A stretch of 64,000 bases of DNA from Rhizobium tropici CIAT 899 (GTDB lineage: Bacteria; Pseudomonadota; Alphaproteobacteria; Rhizobiales; Rhizobiaceae): contig NC_020059.1 of NCBI RefSeq assembly GCF_000330885.1, positions 1,973,001-2,037,000 of the forward strand, written 5' to 3'. Each line of letters starts with the position of its first letter. Within the stretch, counting starts at the first letter, position 1. Below, piece by piece: positions 10,726 through 19,819 of this stretch. A program made the translations under genes and the position numbers. The notes under the pieces were generated by a model. That model saw only the letters and a list, made by a program, of their open reading frames with translations. It searched no databases and was not told where the DNA came from.

Positions 10726-11613
10726 TTACGTTGGATCGCTGGAAGACCCCTGTGTCATCAACCCAGCGAAATCGAACAGTTTCAGGTCGAGCAGGTGTGA
10801 CGGGTTCACATGCGCCAGTGCACGCAGCATCGTATCCTTACGGCCAGGCATGCGCCGTTCGATATCGGCGAGCATGTCCTTCATGGCATTACGCTGCAAC
10901 CCATCCTGCGAGCCGCAGAGATCGCACGGGATGATTGGAAACTGCATGGCGGCAGCAAATTTGGCAAGATCGTCCTCGGCGGCATAGGCTAACGGACGCA
11001 GAAGCATCAAGTCGCCTTCGTCATTGACCAGCTTCGCCGGCATCGAGGCCAGCCGGCCGCCATGGAAGAAGTTCATAAAGAAGGTCTCGAGAATATCCTC
11101 GCGATGATGGCCCAGCACCAGCGCATCGCAGCCCTCCTCGCGGGCGATGCGATAAAGATTACCGCGGCGCAGGCGCGAACAGAGCGAGCAATAGGTTGCT
11201 CCCTCCGGCACCTTCTCCTTCACGATCGAATAAGTGTCGCGATACTGGATGCGATGGGCAACGCCGATCTTCGTGAGGTATTCGGGCAGAACATGCTTCG
11301 GGAAATTCGGCTGACCCTGATCGAGATTGCAGGCGATGATTTCCACCGGCAGCAAACCGCGCCATTTCAGGTCAAGCAAGAGCGCCAGCAGACCGTAGGA
11401 ATCCTTGCCTCCGGAAAGGCCAACCAGCCAGCGCTTCTGGCCCTTCAGCATCTGGAAGTCTTCCATGGCCTGGCGTACCTGCCGCAACAGGCGCTTGCGC
11501 AGCTTGTTGAAGGAAACGGAGCGCGGCGCATCAGAAAACATCGGATGCGCGGCAGAACCACCATCTTCAGCCTCGATATCGATGTCGTCTTTCACCGTCG
11601 TCGTGATATTCAT
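10726..11613 (-). CDS. ttcA: tRNA 2-thiocytidine(32) synthetase TtcA
   Basis: 295 codons. PP-loop ATPase motif SGGKDS at 67-72, and the cluster-binding cysteines C142xxC145 ([11 protein letters not shown]) and C230 (PCDLCGSQ), match the three [4Fe-4S] ligands of TtcA. The enzyme activates cytidine 32 of certain tRNAs with ATP and inserts sulfur. [18 protein letters not shown] is a strong family signature. AAGGA precedes the ATG. The N-terminal 25 residues are acidic and less conserved in type. It follows glsA on the same strand with a 60-bp gap. Confidence 0.96.
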   Translation of the reverse strand: MNITTTVKDDIDIEAEDGGSAAHPMFSDAPRSVSFNKLRKRLLRQVRQAMEDFQMLKGQKRWLVGLSGGKDSYGLLALLLDLKWRGLLPVEIIACNLDQGQPNFPKHVLPEYLTKIGVAHRIQYRDTYSIVKEKVPEGATYCSLCSRLRRGNLYRIAREEGCDALVLGHHREDILETFFMNFFHGGRLASMPAKLVNDEGDLMLLRPLAYAAEDDLAKFAAAMQFPIIPCDLCGSQDGLQRNAMKDMLADIERRMPGRKDTMLRALAHVNPSHLLDLKLFDFAGLMTQGSSSDPT

Positions 11614-11673
11614 TCCGTCGTTCCTTGGATCTCGCCACGCTGATAGCAGAAAGCGGGACGAGAAGACACCGTA

Positions 11674-12603
11674 TCAATCACCGAATACGGACCAGCCGGT
11701 GCGGGCCGCCAGCATTTCCAATGCCACGGCACCGAGCTGCGAATTGCCGACCTTGTTCAGGCCCGGCGACCAGACTGCGATCGAGCCGATGCCGGGCGCT
11801 ACGGCCAGGATGCCGCCGCCGACGCCGCTCTTGCCCGGCAGACCGACGTGATAGGCGAAATCCCCTGAGCCATCATAATGCCCGCAGGTCAGCATCAGCG
11901 CATTGATGCGCCGCGCCCGCTTCGGCGAGACGACGGAGTGCCCGGTGATCGGATTGCTGCCGCGCGCAGCGAGATAGAGCCCCGCCTTGGCAAGCTGCCG
12001 GCAGCTCATGGAAAGCGCACATTGATGGAAATAGACACCGAGCACATGCTCGACCGGATGGTGGATATTGCCATACGCGCGCATAAAATTGGCGAGCGCG
12101 AAATTGCGGAAACCCGTCTGCGTCTCCGAACGCGCCACCCTGTCATCGATGCTGATCGTCTCGTCGTCGGCCACATAACGGACGAAGCGCAGCAGCTCGC
12201 CGATCGCCTCGCGCGGCTCGTGTCCAGCGAGTACGACATCGCTGACAGCGATGGCACCTGCATTGACGAAGGGATTGCGGGGAATACCCTCTTCCCGTTC
12301 CAGCTGGACGATGGAATTGAAAGCCGTGCCGGATGGCTCGCGCCCAACACGATTCCACAAGCTCTCGCCGACCTTGCCGAGCGCCAAGGTCAGCATGAAG
12401 ACCTTGGAGATACTCTGGATGGAGAAAGGAACGCCGGCATCACCGATGCTGTAGACTTTGCCGTCGACAGTTGCGATTGCCATTCCGAACTGCTTCGGAT
12501 CGACCTTTGCCAGCTCCGGAATGTAATCGGCAACCTTGCCCTCGCCGATGCGCGGCGAAAGCTCCGCATGTATGCCGTCGAGAATGGCCTGCAAATCCGT
12601 CAT
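11674..12603 (-). CDS. glsA: Glutaminase
   Basis: 309 codons from the ATG at 12603 ([10 protein letters not shown]). It hydrolyses L-glutamine to glutamate and ammonia in the cytosol; the beta-lactamase-like fold uses the S-x-x-K motif S64-I-S-K67 ([11 protein letters not shown]). [11 protein letters not shown], the SETQTGFRN loop and [20 protein letters not shown] are family signatures. The start is chosen because GGAG lies 8 nt upstream; the longer frame would run through the rpsD terminator. That terminator ends only 17 nt before the start codon, so glsA has no obvious space for its own promoter there. Confidence 0.96.
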   Translation of the reverse strand: MTDLQAILDGIHAELSPRIGEGKVADYIPELAKVDPKQFGMAIATVDGKVYSIGDAGVPFSIQSISKVFMLTLALGKVGESLWNRVGREPSGTAFNSIVQLEREEGIPRNPFVNAGAIAVSDVVLAGHEPREAIGELLRFVRYVADDETISIDDRVARSETQTGFRNFALANFMRAYGNIHHPVEHVLGVYFHQCALSMSCRQLAKAGLYLAARGSNPITGHSVVSPKRARRINALMLTCGHYDGSGDFAYHVGLPGKSGVGGGILAVAPGIGSIAVWSPGLNKVGNSQLGAVALEMLAARTGWSVFGD

Positions 12604-12619
12604 GAGGCGCTCCAAAGAC

Positions 12620-12648
12620 AAAAAAGCCGCTCGAACCGAGCGGCTTTT
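12620..12648 (-). terminator. Intrinsic terminator of rpsD
   Basis: Perfect 8-bp stem GCCGCTCG-AAC-CGAGCGGC (12626-12644). Read on the - strand it is followed by six T (12625-12620). It lies 27 bp after the rpsD stop and just upstream of the glsA start codon. Confidence 0.88.
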
Positions 12649-12674
12649 CATTCATCAAGAAAGTTATCCGCCTA

Positions 12675-13292
12675 TTAACGCGAATAGAATTCGACGACCA
12701 GATGCGGTTCCATGACGACGGCGTACGGTACATCGCCGAGAGCCGGAACACGAGCGAAGGTCGCAACCATCTTGTTGTGATCGACTTCGATGTAGTCCGG
12801 AACGTCGCGCTCAGCGAGAGCAACCGATTCGAGAACGGTTACGAGCTGCTTGGACTTTTCGCGAACTTCAATAACGTCGCCAGCCTTGCAGCGGTACGAA
12901 CCGATGTTGACGCGAACGCCGTTAACGGTGACGTGGCCGTGGTTGACGAACTGACGGGCAGCGAAAACGGTCGGAACGAACTTGGCGCGGTAGACGATCG
13001 CGTCGAGGCGCGATTCGAGCAGGCCGATCAGGTTTTCCGAGGTGTCGCCCTTGCGACGGTCAGCTTCAGCGAAGATCGCGCGGAACTGCTTCTCGCGCAG
13101 GTCGCCGTAGTAGCCCTTCAGCTTCTGCTTGGCGCGCAGCTGCACACCGAAGTCCGAAAGCTTGCCCTTGCGGCGCTGACCGTGCTGGCCCGGGCCGTAT
13201 TCGCGACGGTTAACCGGGGACTTCGGACGACCCCAGATGTTCTCGCCCATACGGCGGTCAATTTTGTACTTGGACGATTCGCGCTTGCTCAT
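12675..13292 (-). CDS. rpsD: 30S ribosomal protein S4
   Basis: 205 codons from the ATG at 13292 ([21 protein letters not shown]). This is the primary 16S rRNA-binding protein that nucleates 30S assembly. The S4 RNA-binding domain is visible at about 95-155 ([32 protein letters not shown], split by eye), and the C-terminal [16 protein letters not shown] is typical. AAAGGAA precedes the start; five in-frame upstream codons are rejected. It is a stand-alone gene here, not in the alpha operon, as is usual in Rhizobiales. A TTGACA hexamer at 13419-13424 on the - strand could be part of its promoter, but no good -10 is spaced to it. Confidence 0.98.
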   Translation of the reverse strand: MSKRESSKYKIDRRMGENIWGRPKSPVNRREYGPGQHGQRRKGKLSDFGVQLRAKQKLKGYYGDLREKQFRAIFAEADRRKGDTSENLIGLLESRLDAIVYRAKFVPTVFAARQFVNHGHVTVNGVRVNIGSYRCKAGDVIEVREKSKQLVTVLESVALAERDVPDYIEVDHNKMVATFARVPALGDVPYAVVMEPHLVVEFYSR

Positions 13293-13516
13293 CGCATTTC
13301 CTTTCAAGTGTTATGGCGGCCCGTTGCCGAACCGCGAAGGAAACACGCCCTCCTCTGAACTCCGTTTTCGAGCTCTGACAGGCTTCTCACGTTAGCGAAC
13401 GGACGAAGCCACGGGACATGTCAAATGAAACACCGGACATTTCTGCCCGGCGTTGGCGCGGTCTGTAAGGGGTTGTCATGGAATTGTCAACAGCAGGATC
13501 GGCGAGAAGCGCGGTT

Positions 13517-14341
13517 TCATTCCGCACGTCCGAGGCCGCGCCAGTCCTCGGGCACATCCGGTAACGACGGCATTAGATCCGGCTCTGATGTCGCCTTTCG
13601 AAACTGCACGCCATCGTCGGTCAAAGCCGATATCTGAATTGGGATGCCGCTAGGATTGACTGCAAGCAGACCGACTATATCCGGTGGCGCCGATCGAATA
13701 TAGCGCTCCGCTCCATTCAGCACCTCCACAAGCCTGTCGCGAATAACGCTGGCCGTAAGATCGACTGGAAGACCTCTCACGGAATCATAATCCTCGGTCG
13801 AAACCGATAGCCCTCTTCGCCGAATTTCATCAATTATCCTGATTGGGGAATAATGCGGTGGCTTTCCCGAGGCTGCGACGACAACCGCACCAAGCGGAGA
13901 CAACCTTTCGTCGATCATTAACAAATCGACGAAATCCCGAGGCTTTGTCCGGGTTGATGCCGCGAGAACCTTATTCACGGCAAGGTCCGCTGGATGAAGT
14001 CTTGCGCCCCACTCCTTGTCTCGAATAAGCGGGAAAAACCGGGTTCGAGATTCGCTCATCCATTGAATGAGCGTATTCTCCCGCGCCTTGGAGACTTCCG
14101 CCTCGACACAGCCATAGACATTGACCTCGACATAAACACGGAAACCGTCATTTTTGAGCGTTTCCATGTCCCGCTCGGCGACAGGGCCGATTTCCTCGTC
14201 GGTATCCTGGAAGATATCGATATCGTCGGACAAACGAGGCCAATTCATATTAAGGACAAGCCCACCTGCGACATAGCTGGTTTCCGAGCGATTTTTTGCG
14301 ATGGACGCCATAATCTCTTTTTGCAGTTTGGTCAGCGCCAT
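13517..14341 (-). CDS. AbiEii/AbiGii-like nucleotidyltransferase (putative toxin)
   Basis: 274 codons. Motif I of the nucleotidyltransferase fold is present: VAGGLVLN...RLSDDIDIF, with G26-G27 and the metal-binding pair D40-x-D42. The downstream AbiEii signature with Lys124 (DLAVNKVLAAS) and R135-D136 (KPRDFVDLL) is also present. Proteins of this superfamily (AbiEii, MenT) inhibit growth by adding nucleotides to tRNA or other targets and are neutralised by a partner gene. Here the partner is the gene 3 nt upstream. The start ATG at 14341 follows the partner's TAG, so translation is likely coupled. Codon use is noticeably less GC-biased than in neighbours, suggesting horizontal acquisition. 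Toxicity is inferred, not shown. Confidence 0.75.
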   Translation of the reverse strand: MALTKLQKEIMASIAKNRSETSYVAGGLVLNMNWPRLSDDIDIFQDTDEEIGPVAERDMETLKNDGFRVYVEVNVYGCVEAEVSKARENTLIQWMSESRTRFFPLIRDKEWGARLHPADLAVNKVLAASTRTKPRDFVDLLMIDERLSPLGAVVVAASGKPPHYSPIRIIDEIRRRGLSVSTEDYDSVRGLPVDLTASVIRDRLVEVLNGAERYIRSAPPDIVGLLAVNPSGIPIQISALTDDGVQFRKATSEPDLMPSLPDVPEDWRGLGRAE

Positions 14342-14344
14342 CGC

Positions 14345-14680
14345 CTATCGTCCGACCTCGTCAAGCATGCGACGCCCTATTGCAAAGGCGCGTGCATCGC
14401 CGCGCTCCATCAAGGCGCTGGCTACCACCCTTACCTTCTGTGCCAAATCGGGCAGCCGATCCAGATCGATATTGTCAAGAAGGCGGGTGCCGTAGCGGTC
14501 AAGCGCTTCCTCGACATTCTCTCGAAGACGCTCTTTCCTTTGTCGATGTTCTGCGCGCATTTCCGCCGCTTGCGACAGGATATCATTGCGGCACGCTGCA
14601 GGAACTAGAACCTCCACCCTCACTAGGTCGGACGCTCCACCACTTTCCCTATATCGCTGGATCCTGTCACGCGCGGCCAT
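14345..14680 (-). CDS. Small partner of the AbiEii-like protein (putative antitoxin)
   Basis: 111 codons from the ATG at 14680, which has a strong AGGAG 8 nt upstream; an in-frame start 17 codons earlier lacks one. The N-terminus (MAARDRIQRYRESGGASDLVR) leads into a short strand, VRVEVLVP, and then charged helices (AAEMRAEHRQRKERLRENVEEAL). The strand-then-helices layout is like ribbon-helix-helix antitoxins, but I cannot assign a family. It is first in a two-gene unit, ending 3 nt before the nucleotidyltransferase, the usual antitoxin-first order. It is much smaller than the wHTH AbiEi antitoxins of the type IV AbiE system, which makes the pair unusual. Confidence 0.6.
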   Translation of the reverse strand: MAARDRIQRYRESGGASDLVRVEVLVPAACRNDILSQAAEMRAEHRQRKERLRENVEEALDRYGTRLLDNIDLDRLPDLAQKVRVVASALMERGDARAFAIGRRMLDEVGR

Positions 14681-14748
14681 GAATTCATCTCCTGCAACGA
14701 TGAATATAAGCGTATCCCGGATACGGATCAAGAGTGCCCGTTCTCAGG

Positions 14749-16266
14749 CTATTCCGCTGCCGCCTGCTCGCCACCATCCGGATCGGGCGCATTGGCATCG
14801 CCGGGCGCGGTCTGTGAGCCCATATCCGGGAAAGCGACGATCCGCTTGCCCGAGAAATCCGTGTGAACGACGACGCTGCCTTGCTCTTCGAAATAGCTCA
14901 GCAGTCGCCGCGCGCGTCTGGCCGAATGTGTGCCGTAGGCACGGGCGATGCGGGCGTCGGACGGGCACGGTTCACCGCTGATGGCGGCCTTGGCCAACAT
15001 CAAAAAGACGCCCTGCAGGTCATCGGTGACGCTGGTAGACAGTGAAAGCGCCGTTGCCCATTGATCCGTTGCCATGACCTCTTCGTCGGCACCGGAGCGC
15101 GCAATCGCCACGCGGCGACGGAATTCCGAGAGGCTCATGGGCGCACCGGGAACCCGGCGCATACGCAACCGAACGAGAAACTCCTGATAGAGCACCGAAT
15201 CCGTGCGGAAGCCCGAGGCCGGGTCGTCGAGGATTTCGGAAAGCACGGCGCTCACCCTCGCCTCGCGATCCTCGCTGGATAATTCCGGCTGGCTGACCTT
15301 GGGCTCGGAAGGCGCCTGGCTTGCCGCCGGCACGGAGCGGGATAGCTCAGCCAGAATATCGGTCGTTGGGCGCGGCGCTGGCGTGGTGCGGCGGACAACG
15401 GCTCTCGCAAACTCTTCCGGGTCCGGCGTGAAGATCAGATCTTCAACATCCTGCGGCGCATCCGGCAGCGGCATCAGCTTCGGGCTGGAAGAGCGCGCCG
15501 AGGTCTCCACCGCGCCGATGGCGATCGGCAGCGGACGGCGCGAAAGTGCCGGCCCGAGGGCTACGAAATTGCCGCGCTTCAGGTCGCGGAACATTTCCGC
15601 CTGCCGGCGATCCATGCCGAGAAGGTCGGCGGCACGAGCCATGTCGATATCGAGGAAGGTGCGGCCCATCAGGAAATTGGAAGCTTCGGCAGCAACGTTC
15701 TTGGCGAGCTTTGCGAGGCGCTGCGTGGCGATGACGCCGGCAAGCCCGCGCTTACGGCCGCGGCACATCAGATTGGTCATGGCGCCGAGCGACATCTTGC
15801 GCGCATCTTCCGAAACGTCGCCGCCGACCGAGGGCGCAAACATCTGCGCCTCGTCGACCACGACGAGAACCGGATACCAGAATTCGCGATCGGCATCGAA
15901 CATGCCATTCAGGAAGGCGGCGGCAGCGCGCATTTGCTGCTCGATATCGAGCCCCTCGAGCGTCAGCACGCAGGAGACGCGGTGCTGGCGGATGCGATTG
16001 GCGATGCCGGCAAGTTCTGCTTCCGTACGCTCGCCATCGACGACCACATGACCGAACTTATCGGCCAGGGTGACGAAATCGCCTTCCGGATCGATGATGA
16101 CCTGCTGCACCCACTGCGCCGACTGCTCCAGCAGCCGCCGCAGGAGGTGCGATTTTCCGGAACCGGAATTGCCCTGCACCAGAAGACGGGTAGCCAACAG
16201 CTCCTCGATATCGAGCTGGGCGCTGGTCCCGCCGGACGCCGTTCCCATGTCGATGCCGACCTGCAA
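14749..16266 (-). CDS. HerA/DUF87-type P-loop ATPase
   Basis: 505 codons from a TTG at 16266 preceded by AGGGGAAG; an ATG six codons later (MGTASGGTS) is the alternative. Walker A is GNSGSGKS (32-39) and Walker B VLVVVDE (133-139), with IDPEGDF, the arginine-rich CRGRKRGLAGVIATQRLAKL segment and GRTFLDIDMARAADLLGM, all of the HerA/FtsK-superfamily (DUF87). HerA proteins are hexameric DNA-pumping motors, usually paired with the nuclease NurA; no NurA is encoded nearby. A C-terminal region (about 290-490) rich in Pro, Ser and Glu carries a winged-helix-like segment. Its role is unknown. The putative toxin-antitoxin pair lies downstream on the same strand (68-bp gap). Confidence 0.82.
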   Translation of the reverse strand: MQVGIDMGTASGGTSAQLDIEELLATRLLVQGNSGSGKSHLLRRLLEQSAQWVQQVIIDPEGDFVTLADKFGHVVVDGERTEAELAGIANRIRQHRVSCVLTLEGLDIEQQMRAAAAFLNGMFDADREFWYPVLVVVDEAQMFAPSVGGDVSEDARKMSLGAMTNLMCRGRKRGLAGVIATQRLAKLAKNVAAEASNFLMGRTFLDIDMARAADLLGMDRRQAEMFRDLKRGNFVALGPALSRRPLPIAIGAVETSARSSSPKLMPLPDAPQDVEDLIFTPDPEEFARAVVRRTTPAPRPTTDILAELSRSVPAASQAPSEPKVSQPELSSEDREARVSAVLSEILDDPASGFRTDSVLYQEFLVRLRMRRVPGAPMSLSEFRRRVAIARSGADEEVMATDQWATALSLSTSVTDDLQGVFLMLAKAAISGEPCPSDARIARAYGTHSARRARRLLSYFEEQGSVVVHTDFSGKRIVAFPDMGSQTAPGDANAPDPDGGEQAAAE

Positions 16267-16396
16267 TGCACTTCCCCTATGAGCAAGAATCAAATGTGAA
16301 TACGCCCCATCTTTCTGAAAGGACGCGCCCTCGTCTAGCAAAGATTTCCAAGCTTCGCGCCCGTGGATTGAAAAAACCCACAGGCGATTGCGAGAC

Positions 16397-17542
16397 CTAT
16401 CTGAAGCGCAAATTGGCCCGCGACAGCTCACTGACCGAGGTGCAGCCCATCAGCTTCATGTCGCGCTCGACTTCCGTGCGCAGATGCCTGAGCGCCCGCT
16501 CCACACCAGCCTGACCGGCAGCCGCGAGCGGATAGAGATAGAAACGGCCGAGGCCAACGGCCTTGGCGCCGAGCGACAGAGCCTTCAACACATGTGTGCC
16601 GCGCTGGATACCGCCATCCATCATCACATCGATGCGATGGCCGACGGCATCGACGATCTCGGCCAGCTGATCGAATGCCGAGCGTGAGCCGTCCAGCTGC
16701 CGGCCGCCATGGTTTGAGAGCACTATGCCGGTGCATCCGATGTCGACAGCGCGCTTGGCGTCCTCGACCGACATGATGCCCTTCAGGCAGAACTGTCCGT
16801 TCCAGTGCTTCACCATCTCGGCGACGTCGTTCCAGTTCATCGATGGATCGAGCATCTCGGTGAAATACTTGCCGATCGACATCGCGCCGCCGCTCATGTC
16901 GACATGCTCGTCGAGCTGCGGCAGGCGGAATTTCTCGTGAGTGACGTAGTTCAGCGCCCAAGCGGGCTTGATGGCAAACTGGGTGACCCCCGCCAGATTG
17001 AGCTTGAACGGAATGGAAAACCCGGTGCGAAGGTCGCGTTCGCGATTGCCGCCGGTGATGCTGTCCACCGTCAGCATCATCACATTGACACCGGCTTCCT
17101 TTGCCCGCTCCATCATTGCACGGTTCAAGCCACGGTCTTTGTGGAAATAGAACTGGTAGACCTGCGGCCCGGAATGCTTCTTGCGAATTTCCTCAAGGCT
17201 GACAGTACCGAGCGAAGAAACACCGAACATCGTGCCGAGGGAGGAGGCCGCAGCAGCCACCGCGTTCTCGCCCTGATGATGGAAGAGACGCTGCAACGCC
17301 GTCGGCGAGCAATAGAAGGGCGTCGCAAGCTTTTGTCCCATAACGGTGACAGACATGTCGATCTCGCTGACCCCACGCAGAACGTTGGGCACGAGATCGC
17401 AGCTTTCAAAGCTGGTTGTGTTTCGCCTCAGCGTCACCTCGTCGTCGGCTGCGCCGTCGATATAGTTGAAGATCGGGCCGGGGAGACGCTTTTTCGCAAG
17501 AAGACGAAAATCATGGAAATTATGGCATTCACGCAGACGCAT
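16397..17542 (-). CDS. FMN-dependent alpha-hydroxy-acid dehydrogenase
   Basis: 381 codons from the ATG at 17542, chosen for GAGG 6 nt upstream over a start seven codons earlier. It has the TIM-barrel family layout: FNYIDGAADDE near the N-terminus, FYCSPTALQRLFHHQGE, YQFYFHKDRGLN, LTVDSITGGNRERDLR and the catalytic SNHGGRQLDG, then the FMN-phosphate-binding DGGIQRG and GLGRFYLYPLAA. Members oxidise L-lactate, glycolate or mandelate, passing electrons to the quinone pool or to oxygen. L-lactate dehydrogenase (LldD) is the usual annotation, but the substrate is not decided by sequence. It is monocistronic by spacing. Confidence 0.88.
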   Translation of the reverse strand: MRLRECHNFHDFRLLAKKRLPGPIFNYIDGAADDEVTLRRNTTSFESCDLVPNVLRGVSEIDMSVTVMGQKLATPFYCSPTALQRLFHHQGENAVAAAASSLGTMFGVSSLGTVSLEEIRKKHSGPQVYQFYFHKDRGLNRAMMERAKEAGVNVMMLTVDSITGGNRERDLRTGFSIPFKLNLAGVTQFAIKPAWALNYVTHEKFRLPQLDEHVDMSGGAMSIGKYFTEMLDPSMNWNDVAEMVKHWNGQFCLKGIMSVEDAKRAVDIGCTGIVLSNHGGRQLDGSRSAFDQLAEIVDAVGHRIDVMMDGGIQRGTHVLKALSLGAKAVGLGRFYLYPLAAAGQAGVERALRHLRTEVERDMKLMGCTSVSELSRANLRFR

Positions 17543-17615
17543 GGCTGACCTCGGCATTCTCAAAAGACATCAATGACATACCTCCCAATATCCCGCCGCT
17601 CAGTCCAATCCTGCA

Positions 17616-18080
17616 TTACAACCGGTGCAAGCGTGCTTCCCACTTGTAAAGCACATCCGGCTCCTTTTCCTCATTGCCTGCCCCGTCCGACTCGTCAACC
17701 ACGAAGAAGCCGTGTTTTTCGTAAAAGCGGCGCGCTGGCTCGTTTCTCTGGAATGTCCAGAGCGACAGCGCCGGATAGGTCGACTTGGCGACATCGAGCA
17801 AGCGGCTGCCGATGCCACGCCCCTGCGCCTCGGGCAGGACATAAAGTTGGTCGATCCAATCCTCGAGGAAGGCAATGACGCCGACCAGGCGACCGCCCTC
17901 TTCCGCGCCCCAGACCTGACAGTCTTTGAAGACCACAGCGCTCCAGAAACCGACATCCTCTTCCGGCGTATGAAGCCCGGCAAGCGTCGGCAGCCGCTCG
18001 TTGAAGGACGCGCGATGAACGGCGGCAGCGGCCGGCATGTCCGCGAGATCGAGTTTACGCAACGAAATCTTGTCAGTCAT
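17616..18080 (-). CDS. GNAT family N-acetyltransferase
   Basis: 154 codons. The acetyl-CoA-binding motif A appears as LYVLPEAQGRGIGSRLLDVAKS (split by eye: Q/R-G-x-G-I-G), followed by the typical ALSLWTFQRNEPARRFYEKHGF beta6/beta7 region. The acceptor substrate is unknown. It starts 3 nt after the murI stop, so it is the last gene of trmJ-murI-GNAT. A GAGAG sequence lies next to the ATG. Confidence 0.88.
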   Translation of the reverse strand: MTDKISLRKLDLADMPAAAAVHRASFNERLPTLAGLHTPEEDVGFWSAVVFKDCQVWGAEEGGRLVGVIAFLEDWIDQLYVLPEAQGRGIGSRLLDVAKSTYPALSLWTFQRNEPARRFYEKHGFFVVDESDGAGNEEKEPDVLYKWEARLHRL

Positions 18081-18083
18081 CTC

Positions 18084-18884
18084 TCAAGCCTTGAGTCCAA
18101 AACCCTGCATCAGCCGGCGGGTGGGAAAATCCGGCGCACCGGAGGTAAACACCGCAAAATCGAAATTGTCGGGATGGACGGCATCGGCCACCTGCGGCAC
18201 GAGACTGCGGGCACGCCTTGCGATGGCTTCAGCCGGATCGAGCCAGTCGACCGGCCATGGCGCGAGCCTGCGGAAGATATTCGCCATGAAAGGATAATGC
18301 GTGCAGGCAAGTACGACGATATCGGTCTTGCGGCCATCCATCTCGACGAAGCACTGCTCGATCTCGGTCATGACTGCCTCATCGCTGACGACATCGCCGC
18401 GAATATAAGCTTCCGCCAGACGTGCCAGGTCCTGCGATCCGACGAGCCGCACATGGCACTGCGTGGCAAAAGACTGGATCAGGTCGCGCGTATAGGCGCG
18501 CTTGACGGTGCCCGGTGTCGCAAGCACCGAGACAAGGCCGGAGCGGGTCCGCTCGGCGGCCGGCTTGATCGCCGGTACCGTGCCCACGAACGTCATTTGC
18601 GGAAAGGCGGCACGAAGAGCGGCGCCGGCCAGCGTGAACGCCGTATTGCAGGCGATGATGCAGACTTCCGGGTCATATTGCACGAGCAGCTTTGCGAAGA
18701 GATCGACGATGCGCTCCTTCAGCGCCGCTTCTTCCCAACTACCATAGGGAAAACCGGCATCGTCGGCGATATAGATGAAACCGCGCTCGGGCATCAGCAC
18801 GCGCGCCTCGCGAAGCACGGTCAAACCTCCGATCCCTGAATCGAAGACGAGGACCGGTTTCAGCTCATTCGCCGCTGCTGTCAT
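18084..18884 (-). CDS. murI: Glutamate racemase
   Basis: 266 codons. It interconverts L- and D-glutamate to supply D-Glu for peptidoglycan. The two catalytic cysteines lie in IACNTAFT and LACTHYPF, and the N-terminal [10 protein letters not shown] motif is clear. The start ATG lies inside the end of trmJ (20-bp overlap) with AAGGA upstream, and GNAT follows after 3 nt, so the three genes form one operon. Confidence 0.95.
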   Translation of the reverse strand: MTAAANELKPVLVFDSGIGGLTVLREARVLMPERGFIYIADDAGFPYGSWEEAALKERIVDLFAKLLVQYDPEVCIIACNTAFTLAGAALRAAFPQMTFVGTVPAIKPAAERTRSGLVSVLATPGTVKRAYTRDLIQSFATQCHVRLVGSQDLARLAEAYIRGDVVSDEAVMTEIEQCFVEMDGRKTDIVVLACTHYPFMANIFRRLAPWPVDWLDPAEAIARRARSLVPQVADAVHPDNFDFAVFTSGAPDFPTRRLMQGFGLKA

Positions 18885-19707
18885 CGCTTGGGGCTTCCTT
18901 CGGTGCTTTCGAGGATCTGGGATGCGAGCCGCTGCCGCGCGGGGATTGCCGCGTGAAACGGTCGAGAGACGAGATCACCCCGCGCAAGACGCTGATTTCC
19001 TGCTCGGTGAACGCCCGGCGCGAGAGGACCGCCCGAAGATTGTCGACCATTTTCGGCTTTTTCCCGGCAGGATGGAAATAATTGCGCGCATCCAGCGCCT
19101 CTTCGAGCTGATCGAACAGGCCGAAAAGCTGATCCTTCGTCGATGGCCGCTGCTCGATCGCCTGGAACGGCACGTCGCCCAGATCCTCCATGCCCGACTT
19201 CATCCACTCATAGGACATCAACAGCACGGCCTGGGCTATGTTCAGCGAGGCGAAAGCAGGATTGACGGGAAAGGTGACGATCTCGTCGGCCAGCGCCACT
19301 TCCTCATTCGTCAGACCCCAGCGCTCGCGCCCGAAGAGAATGCCGGTGCCCTCACCTGCCTTGAACTTTGCGCGAAGGGTCTCCGCCGCAACGACAGGCG
19401 AACGCACCGGCTTGTAGCCATCCCGCTCGCGCGCTGTCGTCGCATAGACGAAATTGAGATCAGCGATCGCTTGTTCCAGCGTTTCATAGACCTTCGTCGC
19501 CTCGATGATGTGATCCGCCTTCGAAGCGGTCGCCTGCGCCCTCTCGTTCGGCCAGCCATCTCGCGGGTTGACGAGACGCAACTCGGCGAGGCCGAAATTC
19601 GCCATGGCGCGCGCCACCATGCCGATATTCTCGCCCATTTGTGGCTCGACCAGAATGATGGCCGGCCCTTCGGCCAGAAGTTGACGCTCGCTGTTCGTGC
19701 CTGCCAT
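18865..19707 (-). CDS. trmJ: tRNA (cytidine/uridine-2'-O-)-methyltransferase TrmJ-like
   Basis: 280 codons from the ATG at 19707 ([11 protein letters not shown]). SPOUT-fold methyltransferase motifs are present: [20 protein letters not shown] (motif 1, Asn/Arg), [12 protein letters not shown] (motif 2) and [19 protein letters not shown] (motif 3). TrmJ methylates the 2'-hydroxyl of nucleotide 32 of several tRNAs. The C-terminal tail (about 245-280) is Ser/Lys-rich. It overlaps murI by 20 bp. The specific tRNA position is inferred from the family; TrmH or TrmL-type specificity cannot be excluded. Confidence 0.88.
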   Translation of the reverse strand: MAGTNSERQLLAEGPAIILVEPQMGENIGMVARAMANFGLAELRLVNPRDGWPNERAQATASKADHIIEATKVYETLEQAIADLNFVYATTARERDGYKPVRSPVVAAETLRAKFKAGEGTGILFGRERWGLTNEEVALADEIVTFPVNPAFASLNIAQAVLLMSYEWMKSGMEDLGDVPFQAIEQRPSTKDQLFGLFDQLEEALDARNYFHPAGKKPKMVDNLRAVLSRRAFTEQEISVLRGVISSLDRFTRQSPRGSGSHPRSSKAPKEAPSDDSSGE

Positions 19708-19819
19708 GATACCTAAATCTCCGCGCGCGAACTCAATTGCGCAAATCACGGTCGCAATAACGAGACACCGGCCGCTCGGCAAGGTTTTTGAGCGTCAGCG
19801 CCGCGACGAGCCCTCCCCA

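Noticed and set aside
13517..16266. A phage or integrative element around the toxin-antitoxin-like pair
   Set aside because: No integrase, transposase, tRNA gene, direct repeats or phage genes were seen; only the pair itself looks compositionally different.
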